The notes under the pieces were generated by a model. The model had not been told where the DNA came from. It saw only the letters and a list, made by a program, of their open reading frames with translations, and searched no databases. 35,112 nt of DNA from Chloroflexota bacterium (lineage in GTDB: Bacteria > Chloroflexota > Dehalococcoidia > GIF9 > AB-539-J10): NCBI GenBank assembly GCA_013388845.1, contig JACAEN010000012.1, positions 1 through 35,112 on the forward strand, written 5' to 3'. Position numbers and translations under genes: made by a program. Of the stretch, positions 1-7,420 are shown in pieces (positions within the stretch are counted from its first letter, which is position 1; the number at the start of each line of letters is the position of its first letter).

Positions 1-1199
1 ACGAGCAGACTGTGAGCGAGATTTCGAACCCCGACCATCACCTTACATTCTACAACATACAATATGATGGGGCGCCTGGGGAGTGGCTTGTGCAGGTCGA
101 GAACCAGTTTGGGAACTATACTCTGACCGTGCACGGTCCCATTGCGCTGGCTGTGCCAACACAGAAGGTCGAACCAAGGGCCCACAAAGAGCCGCTGAGC
201 CTCGACCACTTCTTAGTCTATGCCGTCATCAACGGTCCGTGGGCAGATGTGAGTGTCGGTCTGGAGGACGAGTTCGGCAATGACACATCTGTCATGGTGG
301 GGCAGACCTTCCTCTTCCTCAACCCCGTTAAGAAAACAATAGATACTACTGTAACGGAGATCGCGCATCCGGACGACCATCTGGTATTCTACATTATATA
401 TAACACCAAGGTTGACGGTCCGCAGGTGACCGCTGTTAATCAGCTCAGCAAAGATGAACAGACCCTCAACCTGGGCGAGCCAGCCACTCTGCTCGGCGTG
501 CCATCCCAGAAGAAAGCTTGGGAAGAGCAGATCGACCACTTCACGTGCTACCCCTTGTTGGAGAACCTGGCGTTAAATAAGACTATACGCGTTAAGGACC
601 AGTTCGTAGACATTGCTGCTACGGTGGGGCCAGCCTATTGGTTCTGCAATCCTGCCCAGAAGTTCTACGAGGTGTCAGGGCTGCCGATTTTGAACCCTGA
701 CCATCACTTCACGATATACGGCCTAACCGGCGTAGAGCCTAGGACATGGCTTGTGGATGTCACTAACCAGTTTGGGTCCCAGTATCTGACCGTGTTCGGT
801 CCGGTCATGCTGGCTGTACCGACGCAGAAGTTGTTACCGGGGGAGCACGAAGCGCCGGTAGGTCTCGACCACTACTTGCTGTACGCTGTTATGTTTGCCG
901 AGCCCCTGCAGATACCTATCGGTCTGGCAGACCAGTTCGGCACTGACCCCGGAGGGGTCACGGTGTGGAAGCCCTATTTATTCGCCAACCCTGTCGAGAA
1001 AACAGTCGGGCAGGAGGTAACGGAAATCGAGAACGAGCTGGCGCATCTGGTTTTCTACACGATATCAGACAGCGAGGTTTTTATTTCGCAGGTACTGGTT
1101 GACAATCAGTTCGTGGAACCGACCTACTACGACTTGGCCGGGCCATCAGCTATGCTCGCCGTGCCGTCCGTGAAGTTGCGTTTCGGTGAGACGCAGTAA
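1..1199 (+). CDS. Modular repeat protein, 5'-truncated by the window
   Basis: The reading frame is open from base 3 and its first residues (EQTVSEI) already belong to a repeat, so the GTG at 12 is not the real start and the N-terminus lies upstream of the window. The visible ~399 residues are seven tandem units of about 50-58 residues. Each has the pattern D-H-(F/H)-x-x-Y, then D/N-Q-F-G, ending in P-x-x-K. Units alternate between two types: A ends in VPTQK or VPSQK, B ends in NPVKK, NPAQK or NPVEK. Units 1-3 resemble units 5-7 most, which points to a higher-order duplication. The DHFxxY...DQFG...NPVxK pattern resembles repeats of unknown function in secreted bacterial proteins (possibly the DUF7450 type, from memory). 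Only two cysteines are visible, both in unit 4, and no membrane anchor is seen at the C-terminus. Function unknown; probably extracellular. Confidence 0.75.
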   Translation, partial: EQTVSEISNPDHHLTFYNIQYDGAPGEWLVQVENQFGNYTLTVHGPIALAVPTQKVEPRAHKEPLSLDHFLVYAVINGPWADVSVGLEDEFGNDTSVMVGQTFLFLNPVKKTIDTTVTEIAHPDDHLVFYIIYNTKVDGPQVTAVNQLSKDEQTLNLGEPATLLGVPSQKKAWEEQIDHFTCYPLLENLALNKTIRVKDQFVDIAATVGPAYWFCNPAQKFYEVSGLPILNPDHHFTIYGLTGVEPRTWLVDVTNQFGSQYLTVFGPVMLAVPTQKLLPGEHEAPVGLDHYLLYAVMFAEPLQIPIGLADQFGTDPGGVTVWKPYLFANPVEKTVGQEVTEIENELAHLVFYTISDSEVFISQVLVDNQFVEPTYYDLAGPSAMLAVPSVKLRFGETQ

Positions 1200-1255
1200 A
1201 CACAACCTCTGATCGTGTACAGCACTTCCGGCGGCTGGACGAGTAGCGCCGGTAA

Positions 1256-1288
1256 GCGAAGGGGCGGGTATAATCCCCGCCCCTTCGC
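1256..1288. repeat. GC-rich perfect hairpin after the repeat protein
   Basis: A 13-bp perfect stem (1256-1268 with 1276-1288) of the form GCGAAGGGGCGGG with a 7-nt loop. No T-run follows it, so it is either a weak terminator or a REP-like palindrome. A closely similar GGGGCGGGG/CCCCGCCCC hairpin follows the GLUG lipoprotein gene at 20153-20179. Confidence 0.7.
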
Positions 1289-1331
1289 ATTGGCTCTACT
1301 AAACGGGGTCAACTCTACTTTTCCCATCCCT

Positions 1332-1412
1332 CTGTCATTGCGAGCGGAGCGTGGCAATCCCCTGTCCCCACTGAGATTGCTTCGGCTGGCTTCGTCGGCC
1401 TCGCAATGACAG
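1332..1412. repeat. 81-bp palindromic element (CATTGCGAG family)
   Basis: The element is bounded by a 13-bp perfect terminal inverted repeat, CTGTCATTGCGAG (1332-1344) and CTCGCAATGACAG (1400-1412). Inside are the GGCAATC and GAGATTGCTT arms. It is clearly related to the TTGTCATTCTGAG-ended elements at 4505, 6529 and 30749, and to a partial copy at 7319-7372. It has no coding content and behaves like a REP/MITE-type repeat. Together with the hairpin at 1256 and the AT-rich stretch at 1450-1510 it fills the 1200-1533 intergenic gap. Confidence 0.75.
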
Positions 1413-1496
1413 GGTGGAATGTCATTCTGGCCAACGCGAAGAGCTCCATTTTGTCATTTGGATTTTGGAATTTGTTTGGCATTTGGGTTTTGGCAT

Positions 1497-1525
1497 TTGT
1501 GATTTGACTGGCATAGCGTTATAAT
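1497..1525 (+). promoter_or_regulatory. Putative pdxS promoter, near-leaderless
   Basis: A perfect TATAAT (1520-1525) lies 17 bp after TTGTGA (1497-1502, 4 of 6 to consensus). Transcription would start about 1531-1533, while the pdxS ATG is at 1534, and no Shine-Dalgarno sequence is present. The transcript is probably leaderless. Confidence 0.5.
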
Positions 1526-1533
1526 AAAATGCT

Positions 1534-2415
1534 ATGGAAAAGGGTACGTGGAAAGTTAAGACTGGACTGGCTCAGACGCTGAAGGGTGGGGTGATTATGG
1601 ATGTGGTCACGCCGGAGCAGGCCAAGATTGCCGAGGAAGCTGGTGCCTGCGCTGTCATGGCACTGGAACGAGTGCCCGCCGATATCCGCGCCGCTGGTGG
1701 AGTGGCACGCATGGCTGACCCCACTATAATTACGGCTATAAAGGAAGCGGTGAGCATTCCGGTAATGGCTAAGTGCCGCATCGGTCATTTTGTCGAGGCT
1801 CAGGTGCTGGAAGCATTGGGCATTGATTTCATTGATGAGTCGGAGGTGCTCACCCCCGCTGATGAAAGCCATCATATCTGGAAACATGATTTTAAGGTTC
1901 CTTTTGTCTGCGGTTGCCGTGACCTGGGCGAAGCATTGCGCCGTATTGCGGAAGGAGCAGCCATGATTCGCACCAAAGGCGAAGCGGGAACAGGCAACAT
2001 CGTGGAAGCTGTCAGACACATGCGGGCAGTCCAGGATGGGATTCGCCGACTTCGGGCTTTGCGTGAGGAGGAATTAGTAGCTGAGGCGAAAGCTCTGGGT
2101 GCTCCTCTGGAGTTAGTGATGGAGGTGCATAAAACAGGGAAGTTACCTGTTGTGAACTTTGCCGCCGGCGGTGTCGCCACGCCCGCTGATGCTGCTTTGA
2201 TGATGCAACTAGGGGCTGAAGGAGTGTTTGTGGGCTCGGGGATTTTTAAGTCCAGCGACCCAGTAGCCAGAGCACAAGCTATTGTTAAGGCTACCACTCA
2301 CTATCAGGACCCGGCTATCATCGCTGAGGTATCCAAAGGTTTGGGCGCTGCTATGCCCGGTCTGGATATAAAAGCTATACCCCAGCAGGAATTGCTGTCC
2401 CCCAGGGGTTGGTGA
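1534..2415 (+). CDS. pdxS: Pyridoxal 5'-phosphate synthase, lyase subunit PdxS
   Basis: PdxS makes PLP directly from ribose 5-phosphate, glyceraldehyde 3-phosphate and ammonia supplied by the glutaminase PdxT (DXP-independent vitamin B6 pathway, cytosolic, dodecameric). The 293-residue length is typical of the family. The expected catalytic residues are visible: D23 in the [10 protein letters not shown] segment, K80 in MAKCRIGHF, which forms the first Schiff base, and K148 in [11 protein letters not shown], the second lysine. The TIM-barrel phosphate loop is also recognisable ([13 protein letters not shown]). No pdxT lies beside it in this window, so PdxT must be encoded elsewhere. The next gene starts 42 bp downstream. 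The start at ATG 1534 is directly behind a TATAAT box with no ribosome binding site. Confidence 0.97.
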   Translation: MEKGTWKVKTGLAQTLKGGVIMDVVTPEQAKIAEEAGACAVMALERVPADIRAAGGVARMADPTIITAIKEAVSIPVMAKCRIGHFVEAQVLEALGIDFIDESEVLTPADESHHIWKHDFKVPFVCGCRDLGEALRRIAEGAAMIRTKGEAGTGNIVEAVRHMRAVQDGIRRLRALREEELVAEAKALGAPLELVMEVHKTGKLPVVNFAAGGVATPADAALMMQLGAEGVFVGSGIFKSSDPVARAQAIVKATTHYQDPAIIAEVSKGLGAAMPGLDIKAIPQQELLSPRGW

Positions 2416-2457
2416 CCCCGGTGGGGTTGGTGAGGTGAAAACAGGTATTGTTACAGG

Positions 2458-3870
2458 ATGCGAAAAGTAGTTACTGACGATTTAGACGCGCTGCTCGATA
2501 TCTTGCCGCTTCATATCCGTGAGTCACTTTACCAGCAGCCCGACCATAGTGAACTATTGGAGGTAGTCTTAGACTTAGGGCGTCTCCCCGAGGCTCGTTT
2601 TCCCCACAGAGAATTGGTCCTCAACTCCAGAGAAGTGACCCAATCTGATATTGATTACGTGGTGTCGCGCATTGGCGAATTTACCGGGGATAATCGAGCC
2701 GGCATCAATCATACTCTGCACCGCATCTCAGCCATACGCAACAGACATGGGGAGATAATCGGCTTGACCTGCCGTGTGGGCAGGGCTGTGTTTGGCACCG
2801 TAAAGATGATTCAAGACCTTATCGAATCAGGCAAGAACGTCCTGCTTCTGGGGCGGCCAGGCATAGGCAAAACCACCATGTTGCGGGAAGTGGCTCGCGT
2901 GCTGGCTGACGATTTCAAAAAGCGGGTTATCGTAATTGACACGTCCAATGAAATTGCCGGAGATGGCGACATTCCTCATCCTGCCATCGGACATGCCCGG
3001 CGGATGCAAGTAGCTACTCCCACGGAACAGCATGCGGTAATGATTGAAGCCGTGGAAAATCACATGCCGGAGGTCATCATTATTGATGAAATAGGCACCG
3101 AACTGGAAGCGAGAGCGGCTCGGACTATCGCTGAACGAGGAGTGCAGCTGGTGGGCACAGCCCATGGCAACACTCTGGAGAACTTGATAATGAATCCGAC
3201 CCTTTCCGACCTTATCGGCGGCATCCAGACAGTTACCTTAGGAGATGAAGAAGCCCGGCGACGGCACACGCAGAAATCGGTCCTGGAGCGCAAAGCTCCC
3301 CCTACCTTTGATGTGGTGGTGGAAATCGTGGACTATTACAAGGTAACTGTGCATCCTAGCGTAGCTGAGGCTGTTGATGCTCTCCTGCATGGGCGACCTC
3401 CCAAGGCTGAAGTGCGCTGGATGAATGAGGCTGGAGAGGTAAAGAGGGAGGCCATAACATCGCCTATTATGTGGGAGAGCAAGGAAGGCAAGCCAGAGAA
3501 GCCGACCGAAAAACCGCTGCGATTCTACCTCTTCGGTGCCAATCGGGCTCGATTGGAACAAATTGCCAAGGAAGGGCGGAGAGAGCTGAAAATCGCCACT
3601 GACCTCAGGCAAACTGACATTTTCCTGACGACACGAAGTTACTACCGCCGCAAGCCACAAAAAATACGAGATGCCGAAGCACTGGGCATACCAATTTATG
3701 TCCTCAAAAGCAATAACGCCACTCAAATGCGACAATGCCTGGATGCCCTTTATCCCCGCGATACTCAATCTACTTACGTTCATCATCTACAGCGTCTGTT
3801 AGCAGGATGGCGCGGCTTCGACTCCAGTAACCAGAGCTGGGAATCTGGCGGCAGAAGGAGACCGAGGTAA
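2458..3870 (+). CDS. R3H-domain AAA ATPase (Ycf45/SpoIIIAA-like)
   Basis: A 470-residue P-loop ATPase with Walker A GRPGIGKT at 132-139 and Walker B VIIIDEIG at 206-213. The ATPase core resembles SpoIIIAA and the chloroplast/cyanobacterial Ycf45 family, which carry a C-terminal R3H-type single-stranded nucleic acid binding domain. Here the C-terminal third (about 350-435, beginning RFYLFGANRARLEQ) would be that region. The cellular role of the family is not established; an RNA- or DNA-linked ATPase is the reasonable inference. The last ~20 residues are Arg/Gly/Ser-rich and end GGRRRPR. The gene sits between pdxS and tmk. Its stop codon (3868-3870) overlaps the ribosome binding site of tmk, indicating co-transcription and probable translational coupling. 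Confidence 0.88.
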   Translation: MRKVVTDDLDALLDILPLHIRESLYQQPDHSELLEVVLDLGRLPEARFPHRELVLNSREVTQSDIDYVVSRIGEFTGDNRAGINHTLHRISAIRNRHGEIIGLTCRVGRAVFGTVKMIQDLIESGKNVLLLGRPGIGKTTMLREVARVLADDFKKRVIVIDTSNEIAGDGDIPHPAIGHARRMQVATPTEQHAVMIEAVENHMPEVIIIDEIGTELEARAARTIAERGVQLVGTAHGNTLENLIMNPTLSDLIGGIQTVTLGDEEARRRHTQKSVLERKAPPTFDVVVEIVDYYKVTVHPSVAEAVDALLHGRPPKAEVRWMNEAGEVKREAITSPIMWESKEGKPEKPTEKPLRFYLFGANRARLEQIAKEGRRELKIATDLRQTDIFLTTRSYYRRKPQKIRDAEALGIPIYVLKSNNATQMRQCLDALYPRDTQSTYVHHLQRLLAGWRGFDSSNQSWESGGRRRPR

Positions 3871-3873
3871 TCC

Positions 3874-4497
3874 TTGGGACTATTCATCGCCTTTGAGGGT
3901 GGCGAAGGCTGCGGCAAAAGCACCCAAGCCAGGCTCCTGCTGAAAAAGCTTGAGCAGCAAAACGTCCCTGTAATATTAACCCATGAGCCAGGAGGCACGT
4001 CTCTGGGTAATGAGATAAGAAAGGCGCTTAAGAAGAAAAGGGGCTCACTCGTTTCGCCCCAGGCTGAGCTGCTCCTCTTTGCTGCTTCCCGTGCTCAACT
4101 GGTAGCTGAGGTAATTCGTCCGGCTTTACAGGAAGGTAAAGTAGTCATCTGTGACCGCTTCACTTATTCAACCTCAGTCTATCAGGGCTATGGGCGAGGA
4201 CTTGATTTGGCCACGATAGAGATGGTCAATAATATGGCGACCGGGAATCTCCATCCCGACCTCATAATTCTCCTGGACATTTCACCGGAGCAGGGGTTAG
4301 CGCGAAAGCGAAGCTTGAAAGACCGTTTTGAGCTAGAGGATTTATCCTTCCACCGACGAGTGAGGGAGGGCTACCTTAAGATGGCGGCGGCCGAGCCGGA
4401 CCGCTGGTTGGTGATAGATGCCTCTCTGCCTAAAGGGAAAATTGCTGAGATTATCTGGGGCAGGGTGAGCCAGCTATTGCCGAACCTCTCAGACTGA
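3874..4497 (+). CDS. tmk: Thymidylate kinase
   Basis: Phosphorylates dTMP to dTDP with ATP in the cytosol, the last specific step of dTTP supply. The 207-residue length is standard. Visible motifs are P-loop FEGGEGCGKST (7-17), the EPGGT substrate loop (38-42), the DRF/TYS motif (94-99) and a LID-like basic segment around RKRSLKDRF. The start codon is TTG at 3874, chosen because GAGGT (3864-3868) lies 5 nt upstream and the P-loop begins right after it, as in homologues. The gap to the R3H ATPase gene is only 3 bp. A short dispersed repeat (4505-4536) separates it from mnmA. Confidence 0.96.
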   Translation: MGLFIAFEGGEGCGKSTQARLLLKKLEQQNVPVILTHEPGGTSLGNEIRKALKKKRGSLVSPQAELLLFAASRAQLVAEVIRPALQEGKVVICDRFTYSTSVYQGYGRGLDLATIEMVNNMATGNLHPDLIILLDISPEQGLARKRSLKDRFELEDLSFHRRVREGYLKMAAAEPDRWLVIDASLPKGKIAEIIWGRVSQLLPNLSD

Positions 4498-4504
4498 TGA
4501 TTTC

Positions 4505-4536
4505 TTTGTCATTCTGAGCGGAGCGAAGAATCTAAA
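4505..4536. repeat. Short CATTCTGAG-family repeat between tmk and mnmA
   Basis: TTTGTCATTCTGAGCGGAGC followed by GAAGAATCT; this is the same pairing of arms seen in the larger elements at 6529-6600 and 30749-30863. It ends 3 bp before the mnmA start codon and leaves that gene without a clear Shine-Dalgarno sequence. Confidence 0.7.
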
Positions 4537-4539
4537 TGC

Positions 4540-5580
4540 ATGCCTAAAAGAAACGTTGCTGTGGCATTGAGTGGAGGGGTGGATTCCTCTGTCGCTGCTC
4601 TGTTGCTCAAAGAAGCTGGCTATGAGCTAATTGGCATACATATGCTCCTGTCAGATTCACCGCAATCCGACTACCAGGCACATCGTGCCGAGGATATCTC
4701 CCACGTCTTGGGCATTCCCTACCATGAGGTTGACCTGCGAAAGGAATTTGAGTCCTGTGTGGTTGGCTATTTCTGCCAGGAATACCAGCAAGGGCGGACT
4801 CCCAATCCCTGCGTTGCCTGCAACGAGCACGTAAAGTTTGGCCTCCTCCTCGATAAAGCCCTTTCCTTGGGCGCCGATTACCTGGCTACAGGTCATTACG
4901 CCAGAGTAGAGCATTCCCGAGACGGTCATCGCTTGCTTAAAGCGGCCGACATCGCTAGAGACCAGTCTTATTTTCTTTATACTCTAACCCAGGAAAAGCT
5001 CAGGCATGTCCTATTTCCTGTAGGCGAGTATAGCCGAGACGAGGTTAAACAGGTGGCAAAGCAGGCGGGATTGCCCGCAGCCACCAAATCCAGCCAGGAT
5101 ATTTGCTTCATTTCTCAGAGAAACTATGGTGCTTTTCTCAGCCAGAGATTTTCCACACTACCTGGCGACATCGTAGATGCGCAGGGAAAGAAATTAGGTC
5201 AGCATCGGGGAATAGCTTTTTATACCGTCGGGCAGAGACATGGCCTGGGATTAGCTTCGGGCAAGCCACTCTATATTGTCTGGATAGAACCCGATAGCAA
5301 TAGAATTGTGCTTGGCCCTGAGGAGGAGCTTTACAGCCAAAAGCTTATCGCCCATAAACTGAATTGGATATCAGGCAAGGCACCCCGGGATCCTATCACT
5401 GTCACGGCTAAGATACGCTATAAATCAAAAGAAGCTGAAGCTACACTTTTTTTCAGGAATGACTCCGTGGATGTTCATTTTAGCCAGCCCCAAAAGGCGG
5501 TAACCCCCGGGCAAGCCGTGGTGTTCTATAATGATGATGAGGTACTGGGGGGTGGGATTATATGTCAAGTGCAAAAGTAA
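4540..5580 (+). CDS. mnmA: tRNA-specific 2-thiouridylase MnmA
   Basis: Adenylates and thiolates U34 of tRNA-Lys, -Glu and -Gln (2-thiouridine) using persulfide sulfur. It has 346 residues, slightly short but complete. The PP-loop SGGVDSS is at 11-17. The catalytic cysteine region TPNPCVACN gives C94, which aligns with the nucleophile of E. coli MnmA (C102), plus an extra C91; the second active cysteine is C189 in DICFI. TGHYARV (117-123) and the C-terminal beta-barrel (from about 280) are present. The ATG at 4540 has no good ribosome binding site because the palindromic repeat at 4505-4536 sits directly upstream, so translation may depend on coupling with tmk, 42 bp away. Confidence 0.96.
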   Translation: MPKRNVAVALSGGVDSSVAALLLKEAGYELIGIHMLLSDSPQSDYQAHRAEDISHVLGIPYHEVDLRKEFESCVVGYFCQEYQQGRTPNPCVACNEHVKFGLLLDKALSLGADYLATGHYARVEHSRDGHRLLKAADIARDQSYFLYTLTQEKLRHVLFPVGEYSRDEVKQVAKQAGLPAATKSSQDICFISQRNYGAFLSQRFSTLPGDIVDAQGKKLGQHRGIAFYTVGQRHGLGLASGKPLYIVWIEPDSNRIVLGPEEELYSQKLIAHKLNWISGKAPRDPITVTAKIRYKSKEAEATLFFRNDSVDVHFSQPQKAVTPGQAVVFYNDDEVLGGGIICQVQK

Positions 5581-5665
5581 GAATGCAGAAATGAGAGTGC
5601 AAAATGACAGATGCGAGCACGTGGAAGGTATGTGATATTCCCGTTGGTCAAATTCCAAACACGAT

Positions 5666-5759
5666 TGTAGTGCGACCTTTTAAGGTCGTGCGGTCTTGTC
5701 CTGGCACAAGGCTAACCCGCCTACCAGAGCTGTGCGGCGGGCAGGAGCCTCGCACTACA
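5666..5759. repeat. 94-bp MITE-like element with nested hairpins
   Basis: Perfect 10-bp terminal inverted repeats, TGTAGTGCGA (5666-5675) and TCGCACTACA (5750-5759), enclose three internal hairpins: CCTT/AAGG (5676-5685), CTTGT/ACAAG (5695-5710) and CCCGCC/GGCGGG (5716-5741). No credible ORF or tRNA signature lies inside. It occupies the centre of the 286-bp mnmA-rnhB gap. Confidence 0.7.
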
Positions 5760-5834
5760 TTTTTGCGCTTTGAGTTGTCATTTTGATTTCTACCTTTTGA
5801 CTTTGAAAGGGATATGTCTCAGTTTCCAAATATT

Positions 5835-5870
5835 CCCCTCTTAAGATAAGAGGGGTTAGGGGAGTTATGA
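5835..5870. repeat. CCCCTCTTAAGATAAGAGGGG repeat overlapping the rnhB start
   Basis: The palindrome TCCCCTCTTA/TAAGAGGGG is followed by TTAGGGGAGTTATGA. The same unit occurs at 7060-7110, 7217-7255, 20455-20492, 23040-23085 and 32298-32341. Its terminal ATGA supplies the annotated rnhB ATG at 5867. Confidence 0.75.
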
Positions 5871-6604
5871 AAAAGAGAGCTTTGTCTAAGTGTCCGAACC
5901 TCGATGAAGAAGACAAGCTGAGGTCAGAGGGCTATGAGCTTATCGCAGGCATTGATGAGGTTGGGCGGGGGGCTCTGGCTGGCCCCGTAGTAGCTGCCGC
6001 TGTTATATTGCCTTACCCCGCCAATGTCCCTTGGCTGGCGCTGGTTCGAGATAGCAAGGAATTAAACTCCCGAAAACGGGAATCCCTCTTTGAGTTGATT
6101 AACAGGGAGGCTATAGCTGTAGGCGTTGGCATTGTTCCTTCTCAAGTGATTGACTCCGTTAATATCCTCAAGGCAACCAAGATGGCTATGATGCAGGCAG
6201 TGGAAAACCTGTCCAGACAACCGCACTTCCTCATCATTGATAGGGTAACTTTGTCTCAATGTCCCATCCCTCAACGAGGAATAACCCGAGGCGACAAATT
6301 GTGTCTCTCTATTGCTTGTGCTTCTATCGTAGCCAAAGTTACCAGAGACCGCATAATGGAGGAATTTGACCAAATTTATCCCGGCTATGGGTTTGCCCAG
6401 CATAAAGGCTATGGAACAGGAAGACACATATCCTGTCTGCGCAAGCTCGGCCCTTCGCCAATTCACCGTCTATACTTTGCCCCTGTCAGGAACATAATCG
6501 CAAGCCAAAGCTCTGGCCCTTTAGCTTCTTGTCATTCTGAGCCCTTCGCTTTTTGTCATTCCGACCCCGAACGAAGTGAAGGGGAAGAATCTCATTCAGG
6601 GTAA
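5867..6604 (+). CDS. rnhB: Ribonuclease HII with a repeat-derived C-terminal tail
   Basis: Cuts RNA in RNA/DNA hybrids and single ribonucleotides in DNA. The four acidic catalytic residues are visible: D30 and E31 (AGIDEVGRG), D125 (LIIDR) and D143 (RGDK), together with the conserved ASIVAKVTRDR segment and HKGYGT. The core ends near residue 212. The remaining ~24-33 residues (Ser, Glu and Cys-His-Ser rich) are the translation of a dispersed CATTCTGAG-type repeat (6529-6600), which also provides the stop codon region. The ATG at 5867 lies inside another repeat, and its GGAG is only 2 nt from the ATG. A TTG at 5882 is an alternative start that would lose only five residues. Family proteins are usually about 200-230 residues; this one is 245. 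Confidence 0.94.
   Translation: MKKRALSKCPNLDEEDKLRSEGYELIAGIDEVGRGALAGPVVAAAVILPYPANVPWLALVRDSKELNSRKRESLFELINREAIAVGVGIVPSQVIDSVNILKATKMAMMQAVENLSRQPHFLIIDRVTLSQCPIPQRGITRGDKLCLSIACASIVAKVTRDRIMEEFDQIYPGYGFAQHKGYGTGRHISCLRKLGPSPIHRLYFAPVRNIIASQSSGPLASCHSEPFAFCHSDPERSEGEESHSG
6529..6600. repeat. CATTCTGAG-family repeat inside the 3' end of rnhB
   Basis: Begins with TTGTCATTCTGAG (6529-6541), contains a second TTGTCATTCCGA and ends with GAAGAATCTCATTCAGGG. The right end matches the element at 30749-30863 (GAAGAATCTCGCTCAGGG). It is read through in frame by rnhB. Confidence 0.75.
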
Positions 6605-6624
6605 ACTCCGTGAAGGACTAGGTG

Positions 6625-7005
6625 ATGAACCGTCAGGAAGTCGGTAAGCTGGGGGAGAAAGCAGCCCAGAAATTCCTCAAGAAGCGGGGCTATCGCATTC
6701 GGGAGACGAGTTTTCGTTGCCCTCACGGAGAGATTGATATCGTTGCCCAGAAGAAGGACTATCTGGTCTTTGTTGAAGTTCGCACCAAGAGTAATTTGGA
6801 CTTCGGAACTCCTGAGGAATCACTAACGGAAGCCAAAAAGAAAAAACTCATCGCCTCGGCTGTCACCTACATTACCACTCACCAAAAGCTGCCTCCTCAA
6901 TGGCGCATAGACGTTGTCGCCATAGAACTCGATGACAAAGGCAAAGCCAAGCGCATCGAACTCATCGAAAACGCCATCGAGCAGGGCTCCCGGTTTACGT
7001 GCTAG
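6625..7005 (+). CDS. yraN: YraN/UPF0102 family endonuclease-like protein
   Basis: A 126-residue protein of the UPF0102 (YraN) family, which has a restriction-endonuclease-like/Holliday-junction-resolvase-like fold. Its function in vivo is not firmly known. The conserved core is visible: GEKAAQKFL near the N-terminus, then HGEIDIVAQK and FVEVRTKS, giving the E...D...E-x-K catalytic-type arrangement. ATG 6625 is preferred over GTG 6622 because AAGGA (6613-6617) is 7 nt upstream of it. The gene follows rnhB by 20 bp, a common pairing in bacteria, and the two probably form an operon. Confidence 0.92.
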   Translation: MNRQEVGKLGEKAAQKFLKKRGYRIRETSFRCPHGEIDIVAQKKDYLVFVEVRTKSNLDFGTPEESLTEAKKKKLIASAVTYITTHQKLPPQWRIDVVAIELDDKGKAKRIELIENAIEQGSRFTC

Positions 7006-7019
7006 CTATTTTTTAACCT

Positions 7020-7257
7020 TATTTTGTAGTTGCTCCGATGAAATCGGAGCCCAGTCCCCCTCTTTCATAACTCCCCTTGCCCCTCTTACTTTAAGAGGGG
7101 CAATCCTTAAAATAGGGATTGTTTCCTTCTACCTCTCCCTTAAAATAAGGGGGATAAAGGGGGTTATTTCCAGCACTTTGTTGTTGCTTTGCTCAGCATT
7201 CATTGCATTCTTCATAACTTCCCTTGCTCCCTCTTATCTTAAGAGGGGAATCTCTAG
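7020..7257. repeat. ~200-bp composite repeat (inverted copy at 20325-20535)
   Basis: Read on the minus strand this contains TTATGAAGAATGC, GCTGAGCAAAGCA, GTGCTGGAAATAACCCCC, a TAAGGGGG palindrome, an AAGAGGGG palindrome and finally the GCTCCGAT/ATCGGAGC hairpin (7031-7049). The same order, with roughly 80% identity by eye, appears on the plus strand at 20325-20535. No gene is seen in it. It fills most of the 7006-7420 gap. Confidence 0.75.
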
Positions 7258-7276
7258 ATAAACTCACCTGTTATGA

Positions 7277-7412
7277 GCGGGCCCGATAAATTGAGCAACT
7301 ACATATGGTTTTTGTGCATGGGATTGCTTCGTCCCGATAAATCGGGATTCATCGGGGCTCCTCGCAATGACAGAAAGGGCGGGCCCAATAAATTGGGCAA
7401 CTACATTTGGTT
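7277..7412. repeat. Partial CATTGCGAG element flanked by ~35-bp direct repeats
   Basis: Two copies of GCGGGCCC(G/A)ATAAATTG followed by GCAACTACAT(A/T)TGGTTT (7277-7312 and 7379-7412) flank a core with GGGATTGCTTCG, a TCCCGATAAATCGGGA palindrome and CTCGCAATGACAG. This suggests insertion of the element into, or together with, a duplicated flank. Confidence 0.6.
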
Positions 7413-7420
7413 TGCGCTGC

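Noticed and set aside
2458-3870. Reading the R3H ATPase as evidence for endospore formation (SpoIIIAA)
   Set aside because: The SpoIIIAA-like core is shared with Ycf45-type proteins of non-sporulating lineages, and no other sporulation gene is present.
5666-5759. Cloverleaf-like fold considered as a tRNA
   Set aside because: No TTC-type T-loop, no anticodon arm of proper size and a 10-bp closing stem; the ends are terminal inverted repeats.
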